Shown here: one piece after another, positions 36,841 to 45,501 of the stretch | Layout of the letters: each line of letters opens with the position of its first letter | Numbering within the stretch: position 1 is the stretch's first letter | From: Deltaproteobacteria bacterium | GTDB lineage: Bacteria > JAMCPX01 | Assembly: GCA_023382265.1 (NCBI GenBank) | Contig: JAMCPX010000039.1 | Coordinates: 59,076 to 123,075 of the forward strand | Direction of reading: 5' to 3' | Length of the DNA: 64,000 nt | Made by a program: the position numbers and the translations under genes | The notes under the pieces: model-generated | What the model saw: the letters and a program-made list of their open reading frames with translations, nothing else | What the model was told of the DNA's origin: nothing | Databases searched by the model: none

Positions 36841-37851
36841 TTAAAGCTTAACATCCTTGAGAAACCTGGCGCTGCTGTCAGGCAATGACGGGTTTATGTA
36901 CATGCCTGTACCGATTTCAAACCCTGCGGTCCGAGTAACTCTTGTAACGATGGATAAGTACCAGTGAAAATACTTGACCTCGCATTCTTGAGGTGAAAGC
37001 GAATGTATAACATAATTAAAATCTGGATTTCCTAAACCCGTATGTAATCTTAATAATGTTTCTTTAAGGATATTGGCAAGGTCATGCAGTTCTGAATCAG
37101 TAATACTTCCAAAACATGCAATGTGCCTTCTCGGAAATATCCATATATGGAACGGCGATAATGCTGAGTACGGTATGAAAGCAACAAAAGAATCGTTTTG
37201 AGATATGATCCTGACTGCATCATTAAGTTCCTCTTCGAGGATCAGACAATACAGACATTCTCCAAAATCATCATAATATCTCAAAGCCTCTTCTATTCTG
37301 CTTTTAAGCTGTCCGGGTATTACAGGTGTTCCGACAATCTGTGAATGTGGATGCTGCAGTGAAGTCCCTGCCATTAAGCCATGATTTTTAAATATGATCA
37401 CATGCTCAATGTAGCTGATCTTATAAAAATCAAGGAACCTCCTTTTGTATGTGAACAGTACGTCTTCAACATTTGAAACAGGGATGGTTGCGATAGTCGC
37501 GTTGTGCAATGGGGTATCTATTATGACTTCATGCAGTCCGGCACCTGTCATGAATTTTTTAACACCCGTACTTTGCCTTATTATATTGTTTTCACTATTA
37601 ACAGCAGAAAATTTATTAGGTACAACCCTGACCACCCAGTTATCATTTTTATTTATTCGGAATGTTTCAGGTGGTGTTTTATCCTCATTCCCGGCACATA
37701 GAGGACAGGCAACCTCATAAGCTGGTATCTCTTCTTTTTTTTCGGATAATCTAAAATCTTCGGGTCTTTTGGCCCGCTCTGGTGCAATGATAACCCAATC
37801 ACCCGTTACAAAATTAAATCTCAATTCCGACATATATGCATCCCTTATCAT
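36841..37851 (-). CDS. galT: Galactose-1-phosphate uridylyltransferase
   Basis: A 336-residue HIT-superfamily enzyme exchanging UMP between UDP-glucose and galactose 1-phosphate. The N-terminal WVIIAPERAKRPEDF is typical, CPLCAGNEDKTPPE gives zinc-binding cysteines, and the active site is TSLQHPHSQIVGTP, where the second His is the uridylylated nucleophile. The C-terminal half repeats the HIT fold (FPRRHIACFGSIT). The gene stands alone on the minus strand. It can feed galactose into UDP-sugars for the polysaccharide locus on its left in transcription order. UDP-sugar pyrophosphorylase-like variants exist, but the motif set is GalT. Confidence 0.92.
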   Translation of the reverse strand: MIRDAYMSELRFNFVTGDWVIIAPERAKRPEDFRLSEKKEEIPAYEVACPLCAGNEDKTPPETFRINKNDNWVVRVVPNKFSAVNSENNIIRQSTGVKKFMTGAGLHEVIIDTPLHNATIATIPVSNVEDVLFTYKRRFLDFYKISYIEHVIIFKNHGLMAGTSLQHPHSQIVGTPVIPGQLKSRIEEALRYYDDFGECLYCLILEEELNDAVRIISQNDSFVAFIPYSALSPFHIWIFPRRHIACFGSITDSELHDLANILKETLLRLHTGLGNPDFNYVIHSLSPQECEVKYFHWYLSIVTRVTRTAGFEIGTGMYINPSLPDSSARFLKDVKL

Positions 37852-37960
37852 TATTTATAGAGCCATTAATGGTACAAAGACAACTAATATCTGATTTTTT
37901 ATTCCCAACTTTACTGGGCTTTTAATACAGCCTCCAAGAAGTTCCAAAGAGACATACGAA

Positions 37961-38085
37961 GTGAGTGGGGTTAAGTTTTTACTTGATACCAACATCTTAC
38001 TATACTTAACGGGTAAGAAGATAGATGTAGATAGTCCCGCCACGCCTTTGCCAGAGGACTTGAGCTATAGGCTCATTCGTTTTTG
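37961..38085 (+). pseudogene. PIN-domain toxin fragment
   Basis: A GTG at 37961 starts SGVKFLLDTNILLYLTGKKID, the N-terminus of a VapC-like PIN ribonuclease with the first catalytic Asp in LLDTN. The rest of the domain and its other acidic residues are missing; the frame drifts into unrelated residues (PLPEDLSYR resembles a scrambled later segment). An antitoxin gene is not recognisable upstream. The surrounding 37852-38173 stretch has no other gene. Confidence 0.6.
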
Positions 38086-38173
38086 TAGAAGATCAGTTTT
38101 TGGCTTGTGTTCTAACTGGGGTACTTACCCCATGCCTCGGAATTCCATTCCTAACTCCTGAACTCATACCCCT

Positions 38174-39715
38174 CTAACTCTTGCCCACAAACTGACTCAC
38201 GTATCCCAGATACCTGGCCCTCTCGTCCTTCGTCATCCCGAACAGATAATACAGCCCCCAGTAGAAAAGACCGATAATTGCGCTCTCAAGGACAAACACG
38301 ATCAGCTTGTGCGGCTCGTAGTAATGCTTGATGAGCAGGGCGACCACGATTGCGGGGACAATGAAAAGGACGGGTTTGACGAAGGTCTTGAGGTACTGCC
38401 TGTTGGGCAGCTCTATGATCTTGTTCACGTACCAGGGCAGGAAAAATATGTCCACAGCGTTCATCGAAAGCCCGAGTGCAATAGGTATACCGAATATCCC
38501 GTAACCGTGCCCGAATTTCATTTCTATGAGTTTTGTCAGTCCTATGGCAAGAGGCAGGTTGACGGCGGCGGCGATGGCGTTTGCTATGGACAGTGCCTTG
38601 TGCCTGCCGATGCCGAACAACAAGATTCCCGTGATATAGCCCCCGATGTAATGGATAAAGAAGATCCCTACGATGAATATCAGGGTAAGCGCCGCAAGGT
38701 GATAGCCTGGCCCTATCCACACGTTCAATATAGACTCGCTGAATATGATCGCTACCATGGAAACGGGGAGCGAGAGCAGCATGATCCCTTTGGTTATCTC
38801 GAGGTATGTGAACCTGAGCTTTTCTTTGTCGTTGACGTCCCACAATGAAGAGAAGACCGGCAAGGTTATCGCGACGATGGCCGACACCGTCTGGAGGATC
38901 ACGTTCCCTATCTTCGTGGCAAGGGCGTAAAAGGTGACAAGCTCGACCGTCAGGAGGATGCTTATGATCATGTTTCCTATGTTCAACAATACCTGCGCCG
39001 AGAGGCTGTTTAAAAATACGAATATGCTGTATTTGTACGCCGTCTTCAGCATGTCAAGACTAAACAGACGCAATTTTATCAATATAAACTTATATTTTAC
39101 CAGCACCAGGTAAGCGGCTATCAGTGTTGTAATAACGGATAAGACGAGGTTCAGCATAAACAAGGACAACAGCCCGAATCCATGTTTCAAGAGGAAGACT
39201 ATGCTCGCCGCATACAATATGCTCCTGATGATGCCTATTGCATTGCTAAGGTCGTATCGTTGGTGAGCGGATAGGCTGTTCGCCAGAAACCCCATAGGGA
39301 ACACGACGGCGGTCGTAAACCCGCTTATAATGACAGCATAGAATGCGATGTGTTTGTATGCCGAAGGTATGCTGAAGACGTGCGTTATAATCGGGGCCAG
39401 TCCAAGCGATAAGACGAGTGCGACGCCGCCGATGATTGTGTAGGTAAAGAATATCGTCGAGCCGAACGTATTGATGGATTGCCGGTCGTCCCGGGCCTTG
39501 AATTGAGAGATGTATTTTATTACGGATACACCGAGTCCCATGTCAAGCAGGCCGAAATAACCGAACACCGACTGGAACAACGCCCATAATCCATACCCCG
39601 TATTGCCCAGATGGTGGACGACGAAAGGGGACACGAAGATACTGACGAGCGCGGAGATGGCAAACCCGGCATAGTTGCTGAAGGCGTTTTTGATCAAGGT
39701 CTTGGACAGGGACAT
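38174..39715 (-). CDS. Wzx-like polysaccharide flippase
   Basis: A 513-residue inner-membrane protein with about 12-14 hydrophobic segments spread over its whole length, of the MOP/oligosaccharide-flippase superfamily. The N-terminus (TLIKNAFSNYAGFAISALVS and FVVHHLGNTGYGLWALF) is the typical opening of Wzx-type proteins that turn lipid-linked oligosaccharide units across the membrane. Its G+C content and codon choice are plainly richer than in the genes on both sides, which suggests it arrived separately. It starts 4 bases from the stop of the upstream methyltransferase gene, so it is probably in the same leftward unit. The cargo is unknown. Confidence 0.87.
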   Translation of the reverse strand: MSLSKTLIKNAFSNYAGFAISALVSIFVSPFVVHHLGNTGYGLWALFQSVFGYFGLLDMGLGVSVIKYISQFKARDDRQSINTFGSTIFFTYTIIGGVALVLSLGLAPIITHVFSIPSAYKHIAFYAVIISGFTTAVVFPMGFLANSLSAHQRYDLSNAIGIIRSILYAASIVFLLKHGFGLLSLFMLNLVLSVITTLIAAYLVLVKYKFILIKLRLFSLDMLKTAYKYSIFVFLNSLSAQVLLNIGNMIISILLTVELVTFYALATKIGNVILQTVSAIVAITLPVFSSLWDVNDKEKLRFTYLEITKGIMLLSLPVSMVAIIFSESILNVWIGPGYHLAALTLIFIVGIFFIHYIGGYITGILLFGIGRHKALSIANAIAAAVNLPLAIGLTKLIEMKFGHGYGIFGIPIALGLSMNAVDIFFLPWYVNKIIELPNRQYLKTFVKPVLFIVPAIVVALLIKHYYEPHKLIVFVLESAIIGLFYWGLYYLFGMTKDERARYLGYVSQFVGKS

Positions 39716-39719
39716 GGGT

Positions 39720-40787
39720 TTAACGCTTTACAAGCACTGCCTGCAGTTCCTCGCCAACATCTTTTCCTGATAAGATCAAAACCCTTTCGTACAAATCTAA
39801 TATATTAATGAATAGCTTTTGAGGAATTGTAAATTGTTCAGGAAACCCAAAGTCTTTATTATTTTTATTTTTGTCCCGTACTGAATATCCTAATGCCCAA
39901 AAAAGTATGCCCTTCACATGAGTTGTAGAAAACGTATGTAATTTTAATCCTGTTTTATCTGCTAACTCAACAATACTTTCTTTAGAGTAAAGGATTAAAT
40001 GCCTTGGCGTCTCTATAGGTAACCAGTTTTTCCCAAATCTTTTATATCCATAGCTGGCTATATTTGGTGTTCTGATCACAATCATACCATCAGGACGAAG
40101 TATCCTTTTTGCCTCTATTAACACCTCAACAGGATTATGTATATGTTCAAGTACATGAGTCATTGTAATAAAATGGAAATAGTTGTCAGGGAATGTATAA
40201 TCAAGCAATGTACCTTTTTTTATGTCAAGCCCGAAATTATTTCTTCCGAAACTCGCCGCTATTTCACCGGGTTCTATCCCATACGCCTGAAAGCCTAATC
40301 TTTTCAGTAGATGCAAAAAATAACCAGGTCCGCATCCAATATCGAGTACTTTTCCATTTTTAGTGTATGGTGGGAATAATACCTTATGTATATTATATCG
40401 CGATCTATCCCCGAAAAAGAATAATAGATATGCCAATAACTTCCCAATCAAATCCGGCTTTATCCTTGGTTGAAATTCGAAGTTTTTATAATTATAACGT
40501 TCATAAAGAATTGTATTCCTCAAACGTTTTCTTATTTCTCTTAGAAAGCCAGATGCTTCCATTGAATCCAAATGGTGTGGAGAATAATCATCCGGATAAT
40601 ACAATGGCAAAGATTTTAGACTCGGTCTTGGTGAAAGATATATAGCCTTACAATTTCCACATTCATTTAATCCAAATTCTCCCGGAATTCCGTGCAACCT
40701 ATCTGTGTTTGTAAAAAGATAAACGGACTTTTTTGAGCCGCATACAGGACAGTTATCAATGGTTTCATATTCTATTTTATGATTCAT
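39720..40787 (-). CDS. SAM-dependent methyltransferase with N-terminal zinc-ribbon
   Basis: A 355-residue protein. Residues ~14-48 carry two Cys pairs, CPVCGS and CGNCKA, separated by TDRLHGIPGEFGLN. The class I methyltransferase domain begins near residue 140 with KVLDIGCGPGYFLHLLKRLG and continues to MTHVLEHIHNPVEVLIEAKR and GMIVIRTPN. Its arrangement resembles methyltransferases of polysaccharide and nucleotide-sugar gene sets that follow a cysteine-rich start. It sits between flippase and GT2 genes. A truncated paralogue with the same TDRLHGIPGEFGLN stretch lies at 41907-42476. The substrate is unknown; a sugar residue is likely. Confidence 0.85.
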   Translation of the reverse strand: MNHKIEYETIDNCPVCGSKKSVYLFTNTDRLHGIPGEFGLNECGNCKAIYLSPRPSLKSLPLYYPDDYSPHHLDSMEASGFLREIRKRLRNTILYERYNYKNFEFQPRIKPDLIGKLLAYLLFFFGDRSRYNIHKVLFPPYTKNGKVLDIGCGPGYFLHLLKRLGFQAYGIEPGEIAASFGRNNFGLDIKKGTLLDYTFPDNYFHFITMTHVLEHIHNPVEVLIEAKRILRPDGMIVIRTPNIASYGYKRFGKNWLPIETPRHLILYSKESIVELADKTGLKLHTFSTTHVKGILFWALGYSVRDKNKNNKDFGFPEQFTIPQKLFINILDLYERVLILSGKDVGEELQAVLVKR

Positions 40788-40812
40788 TTGATAAAATGGG
40801 TAACAGAGATTT

Positions 40813-41724
40813 TCATTCTTTATTTACTTTAAGAGGATTACTTTTTAAACTTTCATGAAGGAAACTATAAATTTTTCTCTTTCTGGAGCTATAAGGAAAA
40901 GCTTTATGTATAAATTTGTTATAGGTATTCCGGAACTTCCAGAATAGACCGCTATACGTATACATTTCCTCTCGCCGCTGCAGTTCAGCAGTAATTGCAT
41001 TAATAAGATTATTTTTTTCTTCTAAACGATCGCACAATTGTTTGGTAATATCAATTGCTGTGCTCCAGCTTCCGCCTGATGCATAAATCGACTGAATATG
41101 ATCTTTGTGTTTTTCTAATATATTTATTACAGTTTGATAATATTCAGATGACGAAAAGCCCAGTGACTTGTGATATATATACATAGGTAGTACATAAACA
41201 GCGAGGTTCATTCTTTTCACAGTAAGGCAATAATCAACAGCATAGAGATGCCAATCTATACATACTCCCTCATCGAATTTAAGCTTCTGAAAGACGGTTT
41301 GAGGTATAATTGTTAGACATTCATCCAAAGTCTGAACCGGTTCTGGAGAGTTAATGCTATTTCCCCATACATGATAATCTGGACCATGTCTAATGATATT
41401 TCTCGCTCTTTCGTTATCTGTATTACCTTTTTCAGAGATACCTGCTACACCTGCTATTCCAAGGTTTTGTATTGAATCAAGATATGTTTCCGCATCTTGT
41501 AGCCATGAATTAGAATGTAGCTCAACATCCTGATGTACAAACATGATATACTTATTATTTGAATTCTCCCCACCAAAATTGAGTGCTTGAGCTGCTGATT
41601 CATATTTGTGGTTTGTATTGTCTATAGTTATTAGCTCAAACTTAGTAGTCTGTGTTTTCAAACTTTTGAGTAAAATATTTTTTAAAATATCTTGATTATT
41701 ATATACGCAAACTATGGATATCAT
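40813..41724 (-). CDS. GT2-like glycosyltransferase
   Basis: A 303-residue GT-A type protein. The start MISIVCVYNNQDILKNILLK is followed by KYIMFVHQDVELHSNSWLQD, whose DxE-like acidic pair substitutes for the DxD metal motif. The C-terminal 60 residues are basic and helical and may touch the membrane. It lies 25 bases upstream of the methyltransferase gene in the leftward group. Donor and acceptor are unknown. It is shorter than many GT2 enzymes but looks complete. Confidence 0.8.
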   Translation of the reverse strand: MISIVCVYNNQDILKNILLKSLKTQTTKFELITIDNTNHKYESAAQALNFGGENSNNKYIMFVHQDVELHSNSWLQDAETYLDSIQNLGIAGVAGISEKGNTDNERARNIIRHGPDYHVWGNSINSPEPVQTLDECLTIIPQTVFQKLKFDEGVCIDWHLYAVDYCLTVKRMNLAVYVLPMYIYHKSLGFSSSEYYQTVINILEKHKDHIQSIYASGGSWSTAIDITKQLCDRLEEKNNLINAITAELQRREEMYTYSGLFWKFRNTYNKFIHKAFPYSSRKRKIYSFLHESLKSNPLKVNKE

Positions 41725-41856
41725 TTAACTTCCATTTTCTAACGTGTGATCATGTGGTAAATCAATTAGCACAACTGATAAAAACTGCAACTGCAAATTT
41801 TTCGCATTTTATTTTTCAGGAAAACGTGCCAGCGTCGCTTAAGCTTCGATTGGGGT

Positions 41857-41895
41857 GCCGATTTGTCCGGAATCACCTGCCGATTTGAGCGGAAT
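41857..41895. mobile_element. IS21-like terminal repeats
   Basis: GCCGATTTGTCCGGAAT (41857-41873) and GCCGATTTGAGCGGAAT (41879-41895) are near-identical direct repeats with a 22-base period. Spaced imperfect repeats of ATTCCG...AATCGG type are typical of IS21-family ends. They lie exactly where the methyltransferase fragment at 41907 is cut off. No istA or istB is present, so only an end remains. Confidence 0.55.
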
Positions 41896-41906
41896 ATACA
41901 TATCCT

Positions 41907-42476
41907 TTAGCCATAGACCTCCCATCCAAGATTTCTTAGCATTTTAAGGTAACTGCCGGTCCCGCACCCTATGTCCAGTGTTTTTTCGCCCTGGACATAC
42001 GGGGGAAAAGTAATCCGCGACAGACCGTAGCGAGCACGTTTCCATAACGGGAATGAAAGGTATGCAACGAGCTTAGCAACGATGGTTGTTTTTATCCTGG
42101 GTCTGTTTCCATAATCTTTGTAATGATAAACCTCACTCAAAATGGTGTTTCTGTGGAAGTCCATCGATCCCCTCATGGTCTCTGATTGAGTAAACGCCTG
42201 TTCGCTTGTTTGGTGGGGCCCATAGTCGTCGGGATAGTATCGAGGCAAAGCTTCGATCGTCGGCCGTGGGGACAGATATACGGCAGCACAGTTCATACAG
42301 CGGTTTAACCCGAATTCTCCCGGAATCCCGTGGAGCCTGTCCGTATTCGTGAAAAGAAATCTTTTTTCTTTCGATCCACAATTGGGGCAGGCGTCGAGTG
42401 TTTCTGTTTCAGGGATTGTCATAGATAATTTATTTATCAGCGGTACAGGCATTATGTCAAGTAAATGACTCCTCAC
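41907..42476 (-). pseudogene. Methyltransferase gene truncated after the SAM loop
   Basis: A 189-codon frame paralogous to the 355-residue methyltransferase at 39720-40787. CPNCGS, TDRLHGIPGEFGLN, CMNCAA and YYPDDYGPH are shared. It ends in LDIGCGTGSYLKMLRNLG followed by WEVYG and a stop, while the paralogue continues for 180 residues. The methyl-transfer domain is lost. The cut coincides with IS21-like repeats. Codon 19, giving MTIPETET, is a possible true start. Confidence 0.85.
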
Positions 42477-42599
42477 AACTTCTTGACTTTACGAAAATTA
42501 TCCACATAATGTTCGTGCGACCATATCCTCTGTATTATTGTTAAAGACGGGTTTTTGATAGATGAAGATGATATAGTTTAATCAGAAAGAGGTGGAGAA

Positions 42600-42976
42600 A
42601 TGCGAGAGGCTTTACGATGTTTGGAAAATGTAAAAGTATTGTTGCACAAGTCGCCCCTTGAGGATGACACCTATACGGACATTAATACGTCCAGGAAGCC
42701 TGCTCGACTGCCTATCTTGCCGTGCTGAAAGCCATAGATGAATATCTTGTAAGCAGGGGTGTGGATGAGAAAGATTTGCCGCAATCCGTGGACGGATATA
42801 GAGCGGCGATAAGAAAGTATCTTGCGCCGTGCAACGGGAAACTTACCAGGGAATTTGAAAAATTATACAAGGCATTGCATATCGCCGGATACTATAGGGG
42901 GATCCTCGATGACCCAAATGCGATAAAAGATTACTACAAAGTCGCAAAAGCCGTTATCGAGAAACTCAAACCCTGA
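42600..42976 (+). pseudogene. DUF5618/HEPN-like gene with a one-base frameshift
   Basis: GGTGGAG precedes an ATG at 42600. The frame reads MREALRCLENVKVLLHKSP and DDTYTDI, then goes out of phase at 42684-42685. The continuing frame gives YVQEACSTAYLAVLKAIDEYL and runs to 42976. Restoring one base at the AA run (for example AAA for Lys) yields a continuous ~125-residue helical protein resembling DUF5618, a family close to HEPN proteins. It lies next to the MNT-HepT genes. A genuine mutation or a homopolymer sequencing error would both explain the shift. Confidence 0.7.
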
Positions 42977-43158
42977 CCCGCTCATGAATATCAAACCCAA
43001 AACAATCAAAGGGAAACGGTTTATATATAGTAGCGGAACGCCGTACTTTGCCTGTTGTTGACGGCATCTCGTTAAAAATCAAGGAAGTTGCATAGTGCTG
43101 CATTAGTCCTTGCATATTGATTATTTCTGGGTTAAATCTTACCTCAAGGGATTGCCCA

Positions 43159-43581
43159 ATGGATAAGAAGGCGATGGGGCTTTTAAAAAAATATTTTGTA
43201 AAGAGATCGGATATAGCTTTTACGTTCCTCTTTGGTTCATCCGTCAGGAACAAAATCCGTACAGACGGGGACGTCGATATCGCTGTATACTTTGCCCCAC
43301 AAAAAGGTATAGAGTGGGAAGCATTTGGGAAAAGATATAAAGAGGAAAACCATATTGCTCTTGATCTTGAGATGTTATTTAAAAAGGATGTTGACCTTGT
43401 CGTTCTCAATAGGGCAAGTGCCATTGTTGCAGATGAAATTTTAAGAAAAGGCGTGCCCATTCTCATCAGAGATACAAGTATATTCCTGGATTTCTTATGT
43501 CTGATAAGCGATGAAGCTGAATATGCAAGAACGAATATTATTGAGTCTTATAGGGAGAGAATGGTTGCAGCAATCGGATAA
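43159..43581 (+). CDS. mntA: MntA-type minimal nucleotidyltransferase (antitoxin)
   Basis: A 140-residue protein from the ATG at 43159; the frame extends 14 codons upstream to 43117, but the family starts near MDKKAMGLLKKYF. GSSVRNKIRTDGDVD contains the GSx10DxD signature, with Gly26-Ser27 and Asp38/Asp40. In MntA-HepT systems the nucleotidyltransferase modifies the toxin's tyrosine with AMP and so silences it. The partner gene overlaps the 3' end, which fits this system. The order here is mntA then hepT, the reverse of the best-studied case. The gene is inserted in the polysaccharide locus. Confidence 0.85.
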   Translation: MDKKAMGLLKKYFVKRSDIAFTFLFGSSVRNKIRTDGDVDIAVYFAPQKGIEWEAFGKRYKEENHIALDLEMLFKKDVDLVVLNRASAIVADEILRKGVPILIRDTSIFLDFLCLISDEAEYARTNIIESYRERMVAAIG

Positions 43582-43996
43582 AGTTAAAATTATTCCTCAT
43601 ATAGAGTATATAGAGAAAGAACTGACTTATCTATCGCTCTATGAAAAAGAAATTGATTGGAAAAAATATCAGTCTCAAAGGAATAAAAGACTGGAGATAG
43701 AAAGGTGGGTTGAATGTATCATCAATGCCACGCTGGATGTTGCGAAGATGGTATTAACCACAAAAGGTGAACAACTCCCGGAGACATCCAGAGAGGTACT
43801 TTTTCATATTGCTTCGTATATTTATAAGAATGAAGGAGATGCAGAAGACTTTTCAGAGCTCGCCAAAATAAGGAATACCCTCGCTCATAGGTATCTTGAC
43901 ATACGGTGGGAGGACATAAAAAGATTCTTACGGATTGCTCCCTCTTTATACTCTCCATTTTTGAAGTATATTAACAAGAAATTGAAGGTTAAATAA
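43511..43996 (+). CDS. hepT: HepT-type HEPN ribonuclease (toxin)
   Basis: A frame of up to 161 codons. RNTLAHRY (Arg121, His126, Tyr128 in the long form) is the Rx4HxY motif of HepT: Arg and His catalyse RNA cleavage, and Tyr is the residue AMPylated by MntA. All three are intact. The long form overlaps mntA by 71 bases. A TTG at 43565 with AGGGAGAG just before it would give a 143-residue protein starting MQQSDKVKI, the usual family length and a 17-base overlap, so it is the likelier start. The toxin would target cytoplasmic RNA. The pair is probably functional. Confidence 0.85.
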   Translation: MKLNMQERILLSLIGREWLQQSDKVKIIPHIEYIEKELTYLSLYEKEIDWKKYQSQRNKRLEIERWVECIINATLDVAKMVLTTKGEQLPETSREVLFHIASYIYKNEGDAEDFSELAKIRNTLAHRYLDIRWEDIKRFLRIAPSLYSPFLKYINKKLKVK

Positions 43997-43999
43997 AAA

Positions 44000-45019
44000 T
44001 TGATTCAATCCCCCATCCTCTCCATCATCATCGTCAATTACAACGTAAAGGAATACATCCTTAACTGTATCCAATCCATTCAAGATAAGATTGATGCAAA
44101 GAGATGTCCGTATGAGGTTATAGTCTCGGATAACGGATCTGTGGACAGCAGTATTGAAGCAATCCACGAGCGATTCCCGTGGGTCAAGGTCATTGAGAAC
44201 AATGCAAACCTTGGCTTTAGCAAGGCAAATAATGTTGCCGTAAAACAGGCAAAAGGCGAAGTTCTCTTTATCTTTAACCCTGATACTCTAGTTATAAAAG
44301 GCATGGAAGAGATGGTGGAGCATATAAGAGAGCATAAAGAGATTGGAATAATGGGCCCTGTAATATACGATCAGGATAATAATATGGATTTGTATACCTG
44401 TTTCTTGGAGTATTCACCACTTCATCTATTCTTAGGTACCTTTTTTGATCCTTATTACAATAGAAGACGTAATCATAACCTAATGACTCGTATGAAGTCT
44501 TTCTCTCCAGTAGAGGTAGATAAAATATCAGGGGCGTGCATGTTGATCAGAAAAGAATTGTTTGACAAAGTAGGAGGTTTTGATGAGACCTTTTTCTTTG
44601 GAGGCGAAGAGCAGGATATATGTCTGACTGTCAAAGAAAATGGATATGCAATAAAGCTTTTCCCTTTAGCAGAGATAGTGCATTTCCGTAGTAAGTCTAT
44701 ACCTAAGAATCCTTCTATGATCCTGGAAAAACGTATTCATAACCATACTAATGAGCCCTATTTCTACCTGTACAAAAAGCATTTTCCTTCTTATGCTATC
44801 GTGTTTTTGTATTTTCTTACCCTTATAGTCAATGTACGTCTGATAGTTGTTTCTTCTATAAAGAAAGTCTATTTTACATACAAAAAAGATACTGCTGCCT
44901 ATAGTCAAAGAGACGCATTGTTTCGTGGAAGCAGGATTATACTGAAGTACTCTCTCAGTATTAAAACGATAAAATTTCTATTTTCATCTATAAACCATCA
45001 AAACCCTGCACAAAAATAA
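44000..45019 (+). CDS. GT2 glycosyltransferase (rhamnosyltransferase-like)
   Basis: A 339-residue GT-A protein that appears to start with TTG at 44000, 3 bases after hepT. LSIIIVNYNVKEYILNCI is the family opening, FIFNPDTLVIKG holds the metal-binding Asp, and GGFDETFFFGGEEQDICLTVKENG contains the E-D acceptor region. The C-terminus has one hydrophobic stretch near residues 255-275 (AIVFLYFLTLIVNVRLIVV) that likely anchors it to the membrane. The opening resembles rhamnosyl- and other deoxysugar transferases of O-antigen loci. No strong ribosome site is visible; the A-rich leader may suffice. Confidence 0.85.
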   Translation: MIQSPILSIIIVNYNVKEYILNCIQSIQDKIDAKRCPYEVIVSDNGSVDSSIEAIHERFPWVKVIENNANLGFSKANNVAVKQAKGEVLFIFNPDTLVIKGMEEMVEHIREHKEIGIMGPVIYDQDNNMDLYTCFLEYSPLHLFLGTFFDPYYNRRRNHNLMTRMKSFSPVEVDKISGACMLIRKELFDKVGGFDETFFFGGEEQDICLTVKENGYAIKLFPLAEIVHFRSKSIPKNPSMILEKRIHNHTNEPYFYLYKKHFPSYAIVFLYFLTLIVNVRLIVVSSIKKVYFTYKKDTAAYSQRDALFRGSRIILKYSLSIKTIKFLFSSINHQNPAQK

Positions 45020-45094
45020 TATGTTTGGACAAGTACTTGTCGATATTATTTTTGAAAGAAAGCTTATCTTTGGTTTTCATAAGATCAGCGAAGC

Positions 45095-45501
45095 TACCTA
45101 TGGCTCAAAAATCCATGGAATCTTACAGACAAAGAGCATGAGACACTGAGGTCTATGTTAAGAATGAATCTCCCCATTGTACGAGCTTATTTGCTCAAAG
45201 AGGCGTTTCAACGGTTTTTGGGGGTACCTTTCTGAGGGATGGGCTCAAGGATGGCTCAAGCAATGGTTTTGGTGGGCGACCCATTCCAGGTTGAAACTGC
45301 TCCAGGACTTTGCCTATCTCTTGCGGAGGCATGAAGAAGGAATTTTGGCATGGACCAAGCTCAGAATCTCCAATGGGGTTGTGTAAGGGATGAAACAATA
45401 AGATAAAGCTTATCAGTCGGAGAGCATACGGATTTCGTGACCCATATAACTATGTAGTTGCAATCTTTTATGGTTGTGCTAATTTGCCTGCACTGGAATG
45501 A
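45095..45501 (+). pseudogene. ISL3 family transposase fragment
   Basis: Reading frames with one shift near 45220 and a stop at 45382 give NLTDKEHETLRSMLRMNL, IVRAYLLKEAFQRFWGYL (after the shift) and IKLISRRAYGFRDPYNYV. These match the C-terminal part of ISL3-type DDE transposases. The N-terminal part is missing. The fragment ends where the FkbM methyltransferase gene starts, so an insertion shaped that gene's upstream region. It fills 45020-45497, which has no other gene. Confidence 0.82.

Noticed and set aside
38286..38848. Long open frames on both strands within the flippase gene
   Set aside because: They are by-products of the gene's G+C-rich codons; the translations are Arg/His- or Gly/Asp-rich and not protein-like.
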